Below, in pieces: positions 41,312 through 55,249 of a stretch of DNA of 63,703 nucleotides. Both the position numbers and the translations under genes were made by a program. Numbering within the stretch: the stretch's first letter is position 1; the number at the start of each line of letters is the position of its first letter. This DNA is from Terriglobia bacterium (GTDB taxonomy: Bacteria > Acidobacteriota > Polarisedimenticolia > Polarisedimenticolales > JAIQFR01): positions 1 to 63,703 of the forward strand of contig JAIQFR010000013.1 of NCBI GenBank assembly GCA_020073205.1, given 5' to 3'. The notes under the pieces were generated by a model that was not told where the DNA came from, made no database searches, and saw only the letters and a list, made by a program, of their open reading frames with translations.

Positions 41312-41919
41312 GCGCTCCGTCCGCCCGCGCCCTCCTGATGGACCGCGACGGAACCGTCTGCGACGAGGTCGGCTACGTGAACCACGTCAGCCGGATCCGG
41401 CTCCTGCCGCGGAGCGCCGCCGCGATCCGCCGGGCCCGGGAGGCGGGATTCAAGACCGTCGTGGTGACCAACCAGGCCGGGGTCGCCCGCGGCTACTTCA
41501 CCGAGGACCTCGTCCATCGGGTGCACGATCGGGTGAGGGAGATGCTCGCGGCGGAGGGCGCCGTGCTGGACGCGATCTACTACTGCCCGCACCACCCCGA
41601 CGCCGGCGACGGGCCGTACCGCAAGGACTGCGAATGCCGGAAGCCGCGCCCCGGCATGCTGCTGCGCGCCCGGGACGAGCTGGGCATCGACCCGACGCGC
41701 TCCTACATGATCGGCGACTCGATCCGGGACGTCGAGGCCGGGCGGCGGGTCGGTGTCACGACGATCCTGGTGTTGACGGGGTACGGGCGAGGCGAGATCG
41801 AGCACCGCGCCGCCCGTTGGCCGGCGCGGCCGGACCACGTCGCGGAGGATCTGCTGGACGCCGTCGAGTGGATCCTCGGTCGGGACGGCGGCGCGGGCGC
41901 GCCGGGAGCCGCGCCTTGA
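41308..41919 (+). CDS. gmhB: D-glycero-D-manno-heptose 1,7-bisphosphate phosphatase (GmhB)
   Basis: HAD phosphatase of the ADP-heptose route. 203 aa: catalytic LMDRDGTV near 11-18, VVVTNQAGVARG, the zinc loop YYCPHHPDAGDGPYRKDCEC with CRKPRPG, and MIGDSIRDVEAG. GTG start overlaps the acyltransferase stop. The heptose genes around it support the substrate. Confidence 0.92.
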   Translation: MSAPSARALLMDRDGTVCDEVGYVNHVSRIRLLPRSAAAIRRAREAGFKTVVVTNQAGVARGYFTEDLVHRVHDRVREMLAAEGAVLDAIYYCPHHPDAGDGPYRKDCECRKPRPGMLLRARDELGIDPTRSYMIGDSIRDVEAGRRVGVTTILVLTGYGRGEIEHRAARWPARPDHVAEDLLDAVEWILGRDGGAGAPGAAP

Positions 41920-42935
41920 GCGCCGCGCGGACGGCCGACGCCTCGCACCTCCGAGCGGTCGTGGACCGGTTCGCGGGACGTCGGGTCGTGGTGCTCGGCG
42001 ACCTGGTGGCGGACGAGTTCGTCAACGGCGACATCGCCCGCATCTCTCGGGAAGCCCCGGTGCTGATCCTCGAGCGCCTCGAGACCGTGTCGGTGCCCGG
42101 CGGCGCAGGGAACGCGGTCGCGAACCTCCGCGCCCTCGATGCCCGGCCGGTCCCCGTCGGAATCGTCGGGCGGGACGAGCCCGGCGCGAGGCTTCTCGCG
42201 CATTTGAGGACGATCGGGGTGCCAACGACCGCCATCGCCGTCGCGCGGGGGTACGAGACCCCGTCCAAGAGCCGGATCGTCGCGGGGGGCGTCCACACGC
42301 GGCGACAGCAGATCGTGCGGCTCGATCGAGGAGCGACTCACGGCGATCTGCCGACTCCGGTGTCGGCGGGTGTCGCCGCTCGCGCGAGGCGAGCGCTCGC
42401 CGGGGCCGAAGGGCTCCTCGTCGGCGACTACGGCTACGGAGCCGGCGCTCCCGCGGTCGTCCGAGCCGCCGTCGCCGGGAGGAGGCCGACGACGACGGTG
42501 GACTCCCGCGCCCGGGTCGCGCGATTCCGCTACGCCACCGCCTGCACGCCGAACCAGGAGGAGGTCGAGAGGGCCCTCGGACTCGGCACTTTGAGGAGCG
42601 GGCGCGCCGTGGAAAACGCCGGCCGCGAGCTCCTGCGCCGCAGCGGGGACCGGGCCGTGCTGGTGACCCGGGGCGCCAAGGGCATGTGCCTCATCGAGCG
42701 CGGGAGCCCGGCCGTCCACATTCCCGCGTTCGGTGCCGGAGAAGTCGCCGACGTGACCGGCGCCGGGGATACCGTGATCGCCGCGTTCACCCTCGCGCTC
42801 CTCGCCGGCGCGACGTACGCCGAGGCGGCGATCCTCGCCAACGTCGCGGCCGGGATCGTGGTCATGAAGGTCGGGACGGCCACCGTGACCCGCGCCGAGC
42901 TCAAGGCGGCCCTGAAGGAGGCGTTCCGGCCGTGA
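41916..42935 (+). CDS. hldE1: D-glycero-beta-D-manno-heptose 7-phosphate kinase domain protein
   Basis: PfkB-family kinase adding phosphate to C1 of heptose 7-phosphate. 339 aa: VVLGDLVADEFVNGD near 22-36, PGGAGNAVANL near 61-71, and the ATP-binding/catalytic DVTGAGDTVIAAF near 281-293. In enterobacteria this is the first half of bifunctional HldE; here it is a separate gene. TTG start overlaps the gmhB stop (TTGA). Confidence 0.92.
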   Translation: MSAARTADASHLRAVVDRFAGRRVVVLGDLVADEFVNGDIARISREAPVLILERLETVSVPGGAGNAVANLRALDARPVPVGIVGRDEPGARLLAHLRTIGVPTTAIAVARGYETPSKSRIVAGGVHTRRQQIVRLDRGATHGDLPTPVSAGVAARARRALAGAEGLLVGDYGYGAGAPAVVRAAVAGRRPTTTVDSRARVARFRYATACTPNQEEVERALGLGTLRSGRAVENAGRELLRRSGDRAVLVTRGAKGMCLIERGSPAVHIPAFGAGEVADVTGAGDTVIAAFTLALLAGATYAEAAILANVAAGIVVMKVGTATVTRAELKAALKEAFRP

Positions 42936-43441
42936 GCGCGGCGACGAAGGTGCTTCCGCTCCCCCGCCTCGTCGAGGCGCTCGCGCCCCTCCGCGCCGCC
43001 GGAAGGACCGTCGCGCTCGCCAACGGCCTGTTCGACCTCCTCCACGTCGGACACCTCCGCTATCTCGAGGGGGCGAAGGCGGAGGCCGACGTCCTGGTGG
43101 TCGGCGTCAACTCCGACGCCTCGGCGCGCCGGCTCAAGGGGCCCTCGCGCCCCATCGTCCCGGAAGACGAGCGCGCCGAGCTGGTCGCCGGGCTCGAGTG
43201 CGTGGACTTCGTCACGCTCTTTCCCGAGCCGACCGTCGAGACGCTGATGCGCGCGCTCCGCCCCGCGGTCCACTGCAAGGGGACCGACTACGCGGTCGGC
43301 ACGGTCCCCGAGCGCGAGATCGCCGGGGAGCTCGGGATCCGGATCGCCATCGTGGGCGACCCAAAACGTCACGCGACGCGGGACCTGCTCCGGGCCATCC
43401 GCGACCCGGCGCCGGAAACCTCCGAGGAGGGCTCGTCATGA
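42932..43441 (+). CDS. hldE2: heptose 1-phosphate adenylyltransferase
   Basis: Makes ADP-heptose, donor for the LPS inner core. 169 aa nucleotidyltransferase: ANGLFDLLHVGHLRYLEGAK near 29-48 with the HxGH signature, VGVNSDASARRLKG near 56-69, and a C-terminal HCKGTDYA region. Corresponds to the second half of HldE. GTG start overlaps the kinase stop (GTGA), so the split halves remain translationally coupled. Confidence 0.93.
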   Translation: MSAATKVLPLPRLVEALAPLRAAGRTVALANGLFDLLHVGHLRYLEGAKAEADVLVVGVNSDASARRLKGPSRPIVPEDERAELVAGLECVDFVTLFPEPTVETLMRALRPAVHCKGTDYAVGTVPEREIAGELGIRIAIVGDPKRHATRDLLRAIRDPAPETSEEGSS

Positions 43442-44046
43442 GTCGTCGTGCGCGGGTTCTTTCCATCGGCTTCACGGTCCTGCTCGTGGGAGCGTCCGCG
43501 GCGGCGGAGCGGGAGGCCCGTCTCGGCAAGTCCGACTCGGCGACCCTCACCGCACAGGCCTGGCGCGGCCGCGAGTCCACGGGGGTGCGAATCGTCTCCA
43601 TCGACGGCCGGTCTCTGGGCGAAGCGCCGCGGACCGGGGTCGATGGTAAGGGCGCGGACGCTAAAGGCGTCACGGTCGCGCGCGTGTCGCCGGGACGTCA
43701 CGCTCTCGTCGTCCGTTTCGCACCCGTCACGGTCCGCAGGCTGGACGGCGCGAGAGAGGAGCTCCCCGCGTCCCTCGACGCGCCGGCGGCTCTACACGCG
43801 ATCGAGCTCGACCTCACGGCCGGGAAGACGTACGTGGTCCGGGCGAGGGCGTGGGTGCGGCCGAATCCCGATGTCCCGTTCGGGCGGTATCCGCCGGAAA
43901 TCTTGAGGGTGAATCTCGCCGTCGTCCCCGTCGACGCTCGCTGCGACGTGGTCTGGATCGTCGAGCGGAAGACCGGTGAGCGGATCGGGTGCGGAGCCTA
44001 TCCCGAGGGTTGCATGAGCTGCGACGACGTCGCCGCGGCCCCGTGA
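43438..44046 (+). CDS. exported protein of unknown function
   Basis: 202 aa. Signal peptide (about 1-23, SIGFTVLLVGASAAA), then a mainly beta domain and a cysteine-rich C-terminus (CDVVW, CGAYPEGCMSC). ATG overlaps the adenylyltransferase stop (ATGA), so it is expressed with the heptose/lipid A genes and may act in the envelope. No family recognised. Ends about 31 nt from the convergent carB. Confidence 0.7.
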   Translation: MSRRARVLSIGFTVLLVGASAAAEREARLGKSDSATLTAQAWRGRESTGVRIVSIDGRSLGEAPRTGVDGKGADAKGVTVARVSPGRHALVVRFAPVTVRRLDGAREELPASLDAPAALHAIELDLTAGKTYVVRARAWVRPNPDVPFGRYPPEILRVNLAVVPVDARCDVVWIVERKTGERIGCGAYPEGCMSCDDVAAAP

Positions 44047-44077
44047 CGTCGTCGCCCGCTGGCCGCGTTCCGAGGAC

Positions 44078-47293
<3,216 letters not shown>

Positions 47294-47334
47294 GTCCCCT
47301 CCCGGACGATCGGGCTACGGCCCCCACCCCTAGC

Positions 47335-47362
47335 AAAAGAGGGAGCCCGACGGGCTCCCTCT
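47335..47362 (-). terminator. intrinsic terminator after rplQ
   Basis: Perfect 11-bp stem (47338-47348 with 47352-47362) and a three-base loop. On the minus strand it is followed by TTTT. It closes the ribosomal superoperon and separates it from carB. Confidence 0.85.
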
Positions 47363-47402
47363 CGATCGTTCCGCGCGAGCCGGCGGCCTCCTGGGGGAGG
47401 CG

Positions 47403-48044
47403 TCACGCCTCCGGCTTCTTGCCGCGCTTCCCGCCGCCCTTTTTCGCGGCCTGGGGTTTCTCCTCCGCTTTGGCCTTGCCCTTGGCCGCGGCGGACTTCT
47501 TTACCTTCGGCTTCCCGGCCCCGGCGGGCTCCTTCGACTTCTTCGCCGGGGCCTTCCGCTTCGGGGGCTTCTCTCCCGCCTTCGCCTCCGACGCGGTCTC
47601 CTCCGCGCCCGCGGGCGCCTCGGCCTCCTTGGCCTCCTTGGCGCCCTTCGCCTTCGCGGCGTCCTTCTTCTTCTTCGAGGTGAGCGACTCGGAGCCGACC
47701 AGCTCGATGATCGCCATTTCCGCCGCGTCGCCGCGGCGGGGACCCAGCTTGAGGATCCGGGTGTACCCCCCCGGCCTCTGCGCGAAGCGGGCGGAGAGCG
47801 TCTCGAACAGCTTGGCCACCACCTCGCGGTCGTGGATGTGCCGCAGCACCTGCCTCCGGGCGTGGAGCGTCTCCTTCTTGGCGGTCGTCACCAGCTTCTC
47901 GGCGAAGGGCCGGAGCTCCTTGGCCTTCATGAGCGTGGTCCGGATCCGCTCCCTCTCGAAGAGGGCGGTGGCCAGGTTGCGAAGCAGCGCCAGGCGGTGG
48001 GCCGACGTGCGCCCCAGCTTCCGACCGGCTACCCGGTGTTTCAT
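47403..48044 (-). CDS. rplQ: ribosomal protein bL17 with long basic tail
   Basis: Large-subunit protein. 213 aa against about 115-130 usually: the normal bL17 fold occupies residues 1-125 ([20 protein letters not shown] start), then about 85 residues of Lys/Ala/Glu/Pro low complexity without structure. The tail is in frame and part of the gene, as seen in some other lineages. Last gene of the alpha operon, followed by a strong terminator. Confidence 0.95.
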   Translation of the reverse strand: MKHRVAGRKLGRTSAHRLALLRNLATALFERERIRTTLMKAKELRPFAEKLVTTAKKETLHARRQVLRHIHDREVVAKLFETLSARFAQRPGGYTRILKLGPRRGDAAEMAIIELVGSESLTSKKKKDAAKAKGAKEAKEAEAPAGAEETASEAKAGEKPPKRKAPAKKSKEPAGAGKPKVKKSAAAKGKAKAEEKPQAAKKGGGKRGKKPEA

Positions 48045-48071
48045 GTTCGGTTCTCCGGCGCCCGATCCCGG

Positions 48072-49055
<984 letters not shown>

Positions 49056-49097
49056 CCGAGTCCTCCCGCGGGACGGTGACCCGCCCGTCCCGGCCGA

Positions 49098-49724
49098 CTA
49101 CTTCGAGTACAGCTCGACGATGAGCTGCTCCTGGATCGGCAGCGTGATCTCCTCCCGGGACGGCGCTTGCTTCACCGTGCCCTGGAACCGGTCGGCGTCG
49201 AGCTCGAGCCACGGCGGGACGCCGCGCCCCTTGGCGGTGTCCAGGCAGATCTTGATCGCCTCGTTCTTGCGGCTGGCCTCCTTGAGGGAGACCACCGAGC
49301 CGGAATCCACCAGGCTCGCCGGAATGTCCACCTTCCGCCCGTCGACGAGGATGTGTCCGTGGGCGACGAGCTGGCGGGCCATCGCGCGTGACGAGGCGAA
49401 CCCCAGCCGGTACACGACGTTGTCGAGCCGACGCTCGAGCATCTGGAGCAGGTTGGCGCCGGTGATCCCCTTCTTCCGCGAGGCCTTCGCGAAGTAGGTC
49501 CTGAACTGGCGCTCGAGCACTCCGTACATGCGCTTGACCTTCTGCTTCTCCCGGAGCTGGATCCCGTATCCCTGCACCTTCGAGCGCCGCCGGCCGTGCT
49601 GGCCCGGCGCGTAGCCTCGCCTCTCGAACGCGCATTTCTCCTTGAAGCAGCGGTCCCCCTTCAGGAAGAGCTTCATCCCCTCCCGCCGACACAGCCTGCA
49701 GACCGCTCCGGTCATCCTTGCCAC
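49098..49724 (-). CDS. rpsD: ribosomal protein uS4
   Basis: 208 aa, small-subunit assembly protein. Zinc-binding version: C9, C12, C26 and C31 at the N-terminus. The S4 RNA-binding domain ([20 protein letters not shown] near 94-113) is complete. GTG start. Confidence 0.96.
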   Translation of the reverse strand: MARMTGAVCRLCRREGMKLFLKGDRCFKEKCAFERRGYAPGQHGRRRSKVQGYGIQLREKQKVKRMYGVLERQFRTYFAKASRKKGITGANLLQMLERRLDNVVYRLGFASSRAMARQLVAHGHILVDGRKVDIPASLVDSGSVVSLKEASRKNEAIKICLDTAKGRGVPPWLELDADRFQGTVKQAPSREEITLPIQEQLIVELYSK

Positions 49725-49745
49725 TGGCGAACCTCCTCGACCCGG

Positions 49746-50147
49746 CTAGACCCGCCGCCGCTTGGGCGGTCGGCACCCGTTGTGCGGAATCGGCGTCACG
49801 TCCTTGATGGACTTGATCTCGATTCCCGCGGCCTGCAGCGCCCGGATCGATGACTCGCGCCCGGCGCCCGGCCCCTTGACCCGGACGTCCACCGTCCGGA
49901 CCCCGTGTTCCTTCGCCATGTTCCCCGCCGCCTGCGCCGCGGTCTGGGCGGCGAAGGGAGTCCCCTTTCGCGAGCCCTTGAACCCCTGAACGCCGGCCGA
50001 GGACCAGCTGAGGACGTTCCCCTTCGGATCGGTCACGGTCACGATCGTGTTGTTGAACGACGCGTGGACGTGAACCACCGCGTGGGGAACGTTCTTCTTT
50101 TCCTTCTTGCCGCCCTTCTTTCCGGCGGCCTTCGCTGCTTTCGCCAT
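49746..50147 (-). CDS. rpsK: ribosomal protein uS11
   Basis: 133 aa platform protein ([17 protein letters not shown] near 23-39; C-terminal [15 protein letters not shown]). Two in-frame ATGs exist; 50147 is preferred because GAGGA then sits at proper distance. Lys/Ala/Gly-rich N-terminal leader of about 20 residues. Confidence 0.96.
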   Translation of the reverse strand: MAKAAKAAGKKGGKKEKKNVPHAVVHVHASFNNTIVTVTDPKGNVLSWSSAGVQGFKGSRKGTPFAAQTAAQAAGNMAKEHGVRTVDVRVKGPGAGRESSIRALQAAGIEIKSIKDVTPIPHNGCRPPKRRRV

Positions 50148-50230
50148 GCTCATTCCTCACGGCCGGTCGGCGCGGAGCGGGGACCGAGGTCCCCGGTGCC
50201 TCCACGACGCGCGGCCGTCGACGCGCTTCC

Positions 50231-50617
50231 TCAGCCCTTCTTCCCCACGGCCCGCTTCTTGCCGGCGATGGCCCTGCGCGGCCCCCGCCGGGTCCTCGCG
50301 TTGGTGTGCGTCCGCTGCCCCCGGCACGGCAGGTTGCGGCGGTGCCGCATGCCGCGGTACGAACCGATCTCGATGAGCCTCTTGATGTCCAGCGAGACGC
50401 TCTTCCTCAGGTCGCCCTCGACGCGACCTTCCTGGTTGATCACCCGCTGGATCCGGACGACCTCGTCTTCCGACAGGTCCCGCACCTTGGTCGCGGGGTC
50501 CACCTGGGCCTTGCCGAGGATCATCAGGGAGCGGGACCGCCCGATCCCGAAAATGTAGGTCAGACCGATCTCCACCCGCTTGCTCGGGGGGAGGTCAACG
50601 CCCGCGATACGTGCCAC
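50231..50617 (-). CDS. rpsM: ribosomal protein uS13
   Basis: 128 aa, small-subunit head protein contacting P-site t[23 protein letters not shown] near 6-25 and the C-terminal [15 protein letters not shown] near 97-111 are diagnostic. GTG start with AAGGAGG upstream. Confidence 0.96.
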   Translation of the reverse strand: MARIAGVDLPPSKRVEIGLTYIFGIGRSRSLMILGKAQVDPATKVRDLSEDEVVRIQRVINQEGRVEGDLRKSVSLDIKRLIEIGSYRGMRHRRNLPCRGQRTHTNARTRRGPRRAIAGKKRAVGKKG

Positions 50618-50646
50618 GGCTCAAGCCTCCTTACGCGACCCTCGCG

Positions 50647-50760
50647 TCAACCCTGCCGCTGCTTGTGCTTCGGATTCTCGCAGATCACCCGGACGACACC
50701 CTTCCGCTTCACGATCTTGCACTTCTCGCAGATCTTCTTCACCGATGCACGGACCTTCAT
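50647..50760 (-). CDS. rpmJ: ribosomal protein bL36
   Basis: 37-aa zinc ribbon: C11, C14, C27 and H32 are all present ([15 protein letters not shown] start, [10 protein letters not shown] end). Usual place between infA and rpsM. This is the zinc-containing (C+) form. Confidence 0.96.
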   Translation of the reverse strand: MKVRASVKKICEKCKIVKRKGVVRVICENPKHKQRQG

Positions 50761-50788
50761 GACCGTCTCCGTCCGCGAGCGCCCGCCG

Positions 50789-51007
50789 TCACTTGTAGCG
50801 GTACACGATCCGCCCGCGCGTCAAATCGTAGGGCGAGAGCTCCACCAGCACCCGATCGCCGGGCAGGATCCGGATGAAGTGCTTCCGCATCTTCCCCGAG
50901 ATGTGCGCCAGCACGCGGTGCTTGTTCTCGAGCTCCACCCGGAACATCGCGTTAGGCAGCGGCTCGACCACCGTGGCTTCGACCTGGATCGCCTCTTCCT
51001 TGGGCAT
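50789..51007 (-). CDS. infA: translation initiation factor IF-1
   Basis: 72 aa OB-fold ([16 protein letters not shown]-like segment near 12-26 and [19 protein letters not shown] near 34-52). Blocks the ribosomal A site during initiation. A hairpin lies upstream, toward map. Confidence 0.96.
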   Translation of the reverse strand: MPKEEAIQVEATVVEPLPNAMFRVELENKHRVLAHISGKMRKHFIRILPGDRVLVELSPYDLTRGRIVYRYK

Positions 51008-51042
51008 AGGGACCGGTCTTACCTCTCCGAGGCCGGGAATCG

Positions 51043-51065
51043 CGCGCCGCTCCTTAAGCGGCGCG
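51043..51065. repeat. hairpin between map and infA
   Basis: CGCGCCGC, seven-base loop, GCGGCGCG: eight perfect pairs. On the minus strand the loop reads TTAAGGA, but it is about 40 nt from the infA start, too far to be its ribosome binding site. No T-run; possibly an mRNA processing or stability element. Confidence 0.45.
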
Positions 51066-51098
51066 TCCCGCCTCCGATCGCCGTCGAATCTCCGGCTC

Positions 51099-51884
51099 TC
51101 ATGGGCCGAGCGGCTCCCCGAGCACCTTCGGCCCGTTCTCCGTCACCGCCACCGACAACTCGAAATGGGCCGACAGGTTCCCGTCCCGGGTCCTGGCGGT
51201 CCATCCGTCCGCAGCGCTCACCACGACCTCCGGGGCGCCGGCGTTCACCATCGGCTCGACGGCGAGCACCATGCCGGGAAGGAGACGGGCTCCGCGTCCG
51301 GGCTGCCCGAAGTTCGGCACCTGAGGCTCCTCGTGAAGATGGGAGCCGATTCCGTGCCCCACGAACTCCCGCACCACGGAGAACCCGTGCGCTTCCACGT
51401 GGGCCTGCACCGCGTGCCCGATGTCCGACACCCGGTTCCCGGGCCGGGCCTCCTTGAGACCGAGCCCGAGCGAGTCTCTCGTCACGTCCAGGAGCTTCCT
51501 CGCGTCGCCGGACACCTCGCCCACCGGGAAGCTCTCCGCCGCGTCCCCGTAGTATCCGCGGAAGAGCACCCCCAGGTCCACCGAGACGATGTCGCCCTCC
51601 CGGAGAACCACGTCGGCCGACGGGATCCCGTGGACCACCTCGTCGTTCACCGACGCGCAGACGGTGCCGGGGAACCCGGGTCCTCCCGAGGGTCCACGGT
51701 AGCCCTTGAACGCGGGGATCCCCCCGGCCGCCGTGATCCTCTCCTCCGCGAATCGGTCGATGTCCAGCGTCGTCACTCCCGGACGGATCCTGCTCCTCAA
51801 TTCGACCAGGATCTCCCGGATGATCCGGTTCGCCTGGTCCATGATCTCGATCTCGACGGCCGACTTCAGAATCGTACGGTTCAC
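51099..51884 (-). CDS. map: methionine aminopeptidase, type I
   Basis: Removes N-terminal Met from new proteins. 261 aa with the five metal ligands in place: D in VSVDLGV, D in [10 protein letters not shown] in FVGHGIG, E in AVEPMV and E near the end in [11 protein letters not shown] 51884 overlaps the adk stop (GTGA). Confidence 0.96.
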   Translation of the reverse strand: MNRTILKSAVEIEIMDQANRIIREILVELRSRIRPGVTTLDIDRFAEERITAAGGIPAFKGYRGPSGGPGFPGTVCASVNDEVVHGIPSADVVLREGDIVSVDLGVLFRGYYGDAAESFPVGEVSGDARKLLDVTRDSLGLGLKEARPGNRVSDIGHAVQAHVEAHGFSVVREFVGHGIGSHLHEEPQVPNFGQPGRGARLLPGMVLAVEPMVNAGAPEVVVSAADGWTARTRDGNLSAHFELSVAVTENGPKVLGEPLGP

Positions 51885-52537
51885 GGCGCCGCCAGTCCCG
51901 ACCTGAGCGCGACGAACACCGCGTCGGCGTCCCCCGACGCGTCGACCTCCCGGAGCAGCCCGCGCTGGCCGTAGGTCCTGAGCACCGGGAGCGTCTGCGC
52001 CTCGTACACTTTGAGACGCTCGCGAATCACCTCTTCCTCGTCGTCGGGCCGTTGCGTCAGCGCGGAGCCGCACGCGTCGCATACTCCCGCCGAGGAGGGT
52101 GGACGGCTGTCGAGGTGGAAGACGCTGCCGCACCTCGGGCAGATCCTCCGACCCGAGAGCCGCCTCACGACCTCCGCCTCCGAGGCGGAGAGCGCGAGGA
52201 CGCGGTCGATCTCCGCGCCCACCTTCGCGAGCACCCCGTCGAGGATCCCGACCTGCTCCTCGGTCCTGGGGAAACCGTCGAGGACGAACCCGGCCGCGGC
52301 GTCGGGGCGCTCCAGCCGCTCCGCGATCAGCTCGCCCATGAGGTCATCCGGCACCAACTGCCCCGAATCCAGGAAGGAACGCACCCGCCGACCGAGCGGC
52401 GTCCCCTTCTGCACCGCCTCGCGCAGGATGTCGCCGGTGGACACGTGCGGCACGCCGAGCTCCTTCCGGAGCCGGAGCGCCTGGGTCCCCTTGCCGACCC
52501 CGGGCGGTCCCACCAAGACGACTCTCCTCGCGACCAT
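51881..52537 (-). CDS. adk: adenylate kinase, zinc-LID form
   Basis: Interconverts ATP+AMP and 2 ADP. 218 aa: P-loop GPPGVGKGTQ near 10-19, the AMP-binding DGFPRT near 86-91, and a LID with CPRC...CDAC that should bind zinc. ATG 52537 follows GGGAGCGGG. It precedes map by a 4-nt overlap. Confidence 0.96.
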   Translation of the reverse strand: MVARRVVLVGPPGVGKGTQALRLRKELGVPHVSTGDILREAVQKGTPLGRRVRSFLDSGQLVPDDLMGELIAERLERPDAAAGFVLDGFPRTEEQVGILDGVLAKVGAEIDRVLALSASEAEVVRRLSGRRICPRCGSVFHLDSRPPSSAGVCDACGSALTQRPDDEEEVIRERLKVYEAQTLPVLRTYGQRGLLREVDASGDADAVFVALRSGLAAP

Positions 52538-52545
52538 CCCGCTCC

Positions 52546-53937
52546 CTATCCGCGGCGCCCGCGGATCCGGGCCCCCTTCATGAAGCCCTCGTAGTGCCGC
52601 ATGATCAGCTGGGACTCGATCTGTTGAACCGTGTCCATCGCCACGCCGACGACGATCAGGAGCGAGGTTCCGCCGAAGAAGAACTTCACGTTGAGCCCCT
52701 GCGTGATCAGCTTGGGCAGGTACGGCTCCATCGCCGGGCCGATCCACGGGAGCACCTGGAGCCTGAGGCCGCTGATGAGGAACACCGGCAGGATGCTCAC
52801 CAGGCCCAGGTAGATCGCCCCCCCGAAGGTCAGACGGGTCAGGATCCGGTCGATGTACTCGGCGGTCTTCCGCCCCGGGCGGATGCCCGGGATGAACCCG
52901 CCGTACTTCTTCATGTTGTCCGCTTGGTCCATCGGGTTGAAGATGATGGACACGTAGAAGAAGCAGAAGAAGATGATCATGACGAAGTACAGGACGTTGT
53001 AGAGCGGCGCCGAGTACTCCAGCTGGCGGTGGAGATCCTGGACCCACCGGATGTCCTGCAGCCACCGGAACGTCAGCAGCGTCTGGGGGATCGCCAGCAT
53101 CGACGAGGCGAAGATGACCGGGATCACGCCTCCGGTGTTCACGCGGAGCGGCAGGTAGGTGGAGGCCCCTCCGTAGACCCGCCGCCCGACGATCCTGCGG
53201 GCGTACTGGATCGGGATCTTCCGCTGGGCGCGCTCGACCAGCACGATGGCCGCGACGACCACCGCCATGAGCGCCAGGAGCATCAGGACGGCTAGCGGCC
53301 CGAGCTGCCCGGTGCGCAGGTCTTCCCAGGTCCGAACCACCGCGTTCGGGAACCCGACCACGATGCCCGCGAAGATGATGAGCGAGATGCCGTTCCCGAT
53401 GCCGCGCTCCGAGATCTGCTCGCCGAGCCACATGATGAACGCGGTGCCCGTGGTGAGGGTGAGCATCGTCATCATCTGGAACCCGATCCCCGGGTTCAGC
53501 ACGATCCTCTCGGCGCCGCCCGCGCTGGCCGACTGGAGCCAGAGCGCGATCCCGTACGACTGGATCACGGAGAGGGCCACCGTCCCGTAGCGGGTCCACT
53601 GGGTGATCTTCTTGCGGCCCGCCTCCCCTTCCTTGCTGAGCTTCTCGAGGTACGGCCAGACCACCGTCAGGAGCTGCAGGATGATGGACGCGGTGATGTA
53701 CGGCATGATCCCCAGGGCGAAGACCGTGAACCGGCGGAAGTTCCCCCCCGCGAACAGGTCCACGTAGCCCAGGATCGAGCCGGCCTGACGTTCGAAGAGG
53801 CGGATCAGCGCCTGGTTGTCGATCCCCGGGGTCGGGATGTGGCCGCCGATCCGGTAGACCGCGAGCAGCCCGAACGTGTAGAGGACGCGCCTCCTGAGGT
53901 CGGGGATGCTCCAGATGTTCTTGAAGCTTTGGATCAT
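52546..53937 (-). CDS. secY: protein translocase subunit SecY
   Basis: Channel of the Sec translocon, 463 aa with ten hydrophobic helices. Seen: GGHIPTPGID near 31-40, the plug-region FAGGNFRRFTVFALGIMPY near 62-80, and the C-terminal IESQLIMRHYEGF. Last gene of the spc part before adk. Confidence 0.96.
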   Translation of the reverse strand: MIQSFKNIWSIPDLRRRVLYTFGLLAVYRIGGHIPTPGIDNQALIRLFERQAGSILGYVDLFAGGNFRRFTVFALGIMPYITASIILQLLTVVWPYLEKLSKEGEAGRKKITQWTRYGTVALSVIQSYGIALWLQSASAGGAERIVLNPGIGFQMMTMLTLTTGTAFIMWLGEQISERGIGNGISLIIFAGIVVGFPNAVVRTWEDLRTGQLGPLAVLMLLALMAVVVAAIVLVERAQRKIPIQYARRIVGRRVYGGASTYLPLRVNTGGVIPVIFASSMLAIPQTLLTFRWLQDIRWVQDLHRQLEYSAPLYNVLYFVMIIFFCFFYVSIIFNPMDQADNMKKYGGFIPGIRPGRKTAEYIDRILTRLTFGGAIYLGLVSILPVFLISGLRLQVLPWIGPAMEPYLPKLITQGLNVKFFFGGTSLLIVVGVAMDTVQQIESQLIMRHYEGFMKGARIRGRRG

Positions 53938-53965
53938 CTCGGGTCGTTCTCCCGTCGGGGGGCGG

Positions 53966-54412
53966 CTACCGCCCCAGGATCTCGGCCTTCCCGCCCGCTT
54001 CCTCGATCTTCCGGGCCGCGGCTTCGGTGAACTTGTGGGCGCGCACCGTGAGCGCCACCTTGAGATCTCCGTTGCCCAGGACCTTCACGCCGAGGTTTCC
54101 CTTGTGGAGCAACCCCGCCTCCCGGAGCGAGTCCGGCGTGACCAGGGCGCCCGCATCGAACCGGTTCAGCCTCTCCACGTTGACCGTCAGGTACTCCTTC
54201 CTGAAGATGTTCGTGAAGCCGCGTTTCGGAATCCGCCGGTGGAGCGGCATCTGGCCGCCCTCGAAGCCTCGCTTCTCCGAGTAGCCGCTCCGGGACTTCT
54301 GGCCCTTCTCGCCGCGACCCGAGGTCTTGCCGAGGCCCGATCCCGGCCCTCGACCGACCCGCTTACGGTTCTTCCTCGAACCCGCCGCGGGCTTCATCTC
54401 GTTCTGCCTCAT
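53966..54412 (-). CDS. rplO: ribosomal protein uL15
   Basis: 148 aa. Basic Gly/Arg-rich N-terminus ([20 protein letters not shown] near 18-37, [20 protein letters not shown] near 43-62) that threads into 23S rRNA, then the globular domain. Directly before secY as usual. Confidence 0.95.
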   Translation of the reverse strand: MRQNEMKPAAGSRKNRKRVGRGPGSGLGKTSGRGEKGQKSRSGYSEKRGFEGGQMPLHRRIPKRGFTNIFRKEYLTVNVERLNRFDAGALVTPDSLREAGLLHKGNLGVKVLGNGDLKVALTVRAHKFTEAAARKIEEAGGKAEILGR

Positions 54413-54437
54413 CGTTCCGTCCTCCCGCCCGGCGGGG

Positions 54438-54665
54438 CTAGCGCGCCCGGCCGGGGGCCCGGTCCCCGCCCACGATCTCCACGAGGTGGGGGATCTTGGC
54501 GATCATCCCGCGCACCTGGTCGTTGTCGGGCAGCGTCCGCACCCGGCCGATCCTTTCAAGGCCGAGCGCCCGCAGGGTCGCCTTCTGGCGCTTGTTGCAG
54601 CAGATGCCGCTCCTGACCTGGCGGGCCAGGAGGGTGGACGCGGCCTGCGCTCTCGGCGGCGTCAT
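54438..54665 (-). CDS. rpmD: ribosomal protein uL30
   Basis: 75 aa. [19 protein letters not shown] near 18-36 and the [13 protein letters not shown] segment are the L30 pattern; N-terminus slightly longer than usual. ATG 54665 overlaps the rpsE stop (ATGA). Confidence 0.92.
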   Translation of the reverse strand: MTPPRAQAASTLLARQVRSGICCNKRQKATLRALGLERIGRVRTLPDNDQVRGMIAKIPHLVEIVGGDRAPGRAR

Positions 54666-55177
54666 CTCGAAACCTCCTGCGCGATCTCCGCCACGTCCTT
54701 CCCGCGGGTGCGCGCCACGAGCTCCACGCTCTTGAGCCTCTTGAGCCCGTCCATGGTCGCCCGGAGCACGTTGTTGGGATTCGCCGAGCCGAGGGACTTC
54801 GTCAGGATGTCCTGCACTCCCGCGGACTCCAGGACCGCCCTCACGGCACCGCCGGCGATCACGCCGGTCCCCGGGGCCGCCGGCTTGAGCAGCACCGTGC
54901 CTGAGCCGAAGCGTCCCGTGATCGCGTGCGGGATCGTGGTCCCCATGAGGGGGATCTTGACGAGACGCCGCCTCGCGTGCTCGACCCCCTTGGCGATCGC
55001 CGCGGGGACCTCCCTCGCCTTGCCGGACGCGAAGCCGACCCACCCGTTGCCGTCGCCCACCACCACCAGTGCGGAGAACGAGAAGTTCTTGCCGCCCTTC
55101 ACGACCTTGGTGACCCGATTGATGTGGACCACCCGGTCCTTGAGCTCGCCCAACGGTCCCTGTTCCCGCTCCACCAC
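54662..55177 (-). CDS. rpsE: ribosomal protein uS5
   Basis: 171 aa, decoding-accuracy protein. [20 protein letters not shown] near 11-30 and [20 protein letters not shown] near 41-60 are diagnostic. GTG start. Confidence 0.96.
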   Translation of the reverse strand: MVEREQGPLGELKDRVVHINRVTKVVKGGKNFSFSALVVVGDGNGWVGFASGKAREVPAAIAKGVEHARRRLVKIPLMGTTIPHAITGRFGSGTVLLKPAAPGTGVIAGGAVRAVLESAGVQDILTKSLGSANPNNVLRATMDGLKRLKSVELVARTRGKDVAEIAQEVSR

Positions 55178-55249
55178 GACTGCCTCCCGTCGCTCCCGGC
55201 CCGGGACTCAGGACGGCGGCCCGCCCCGAGGTCCGGATCCCGCGTCCCG

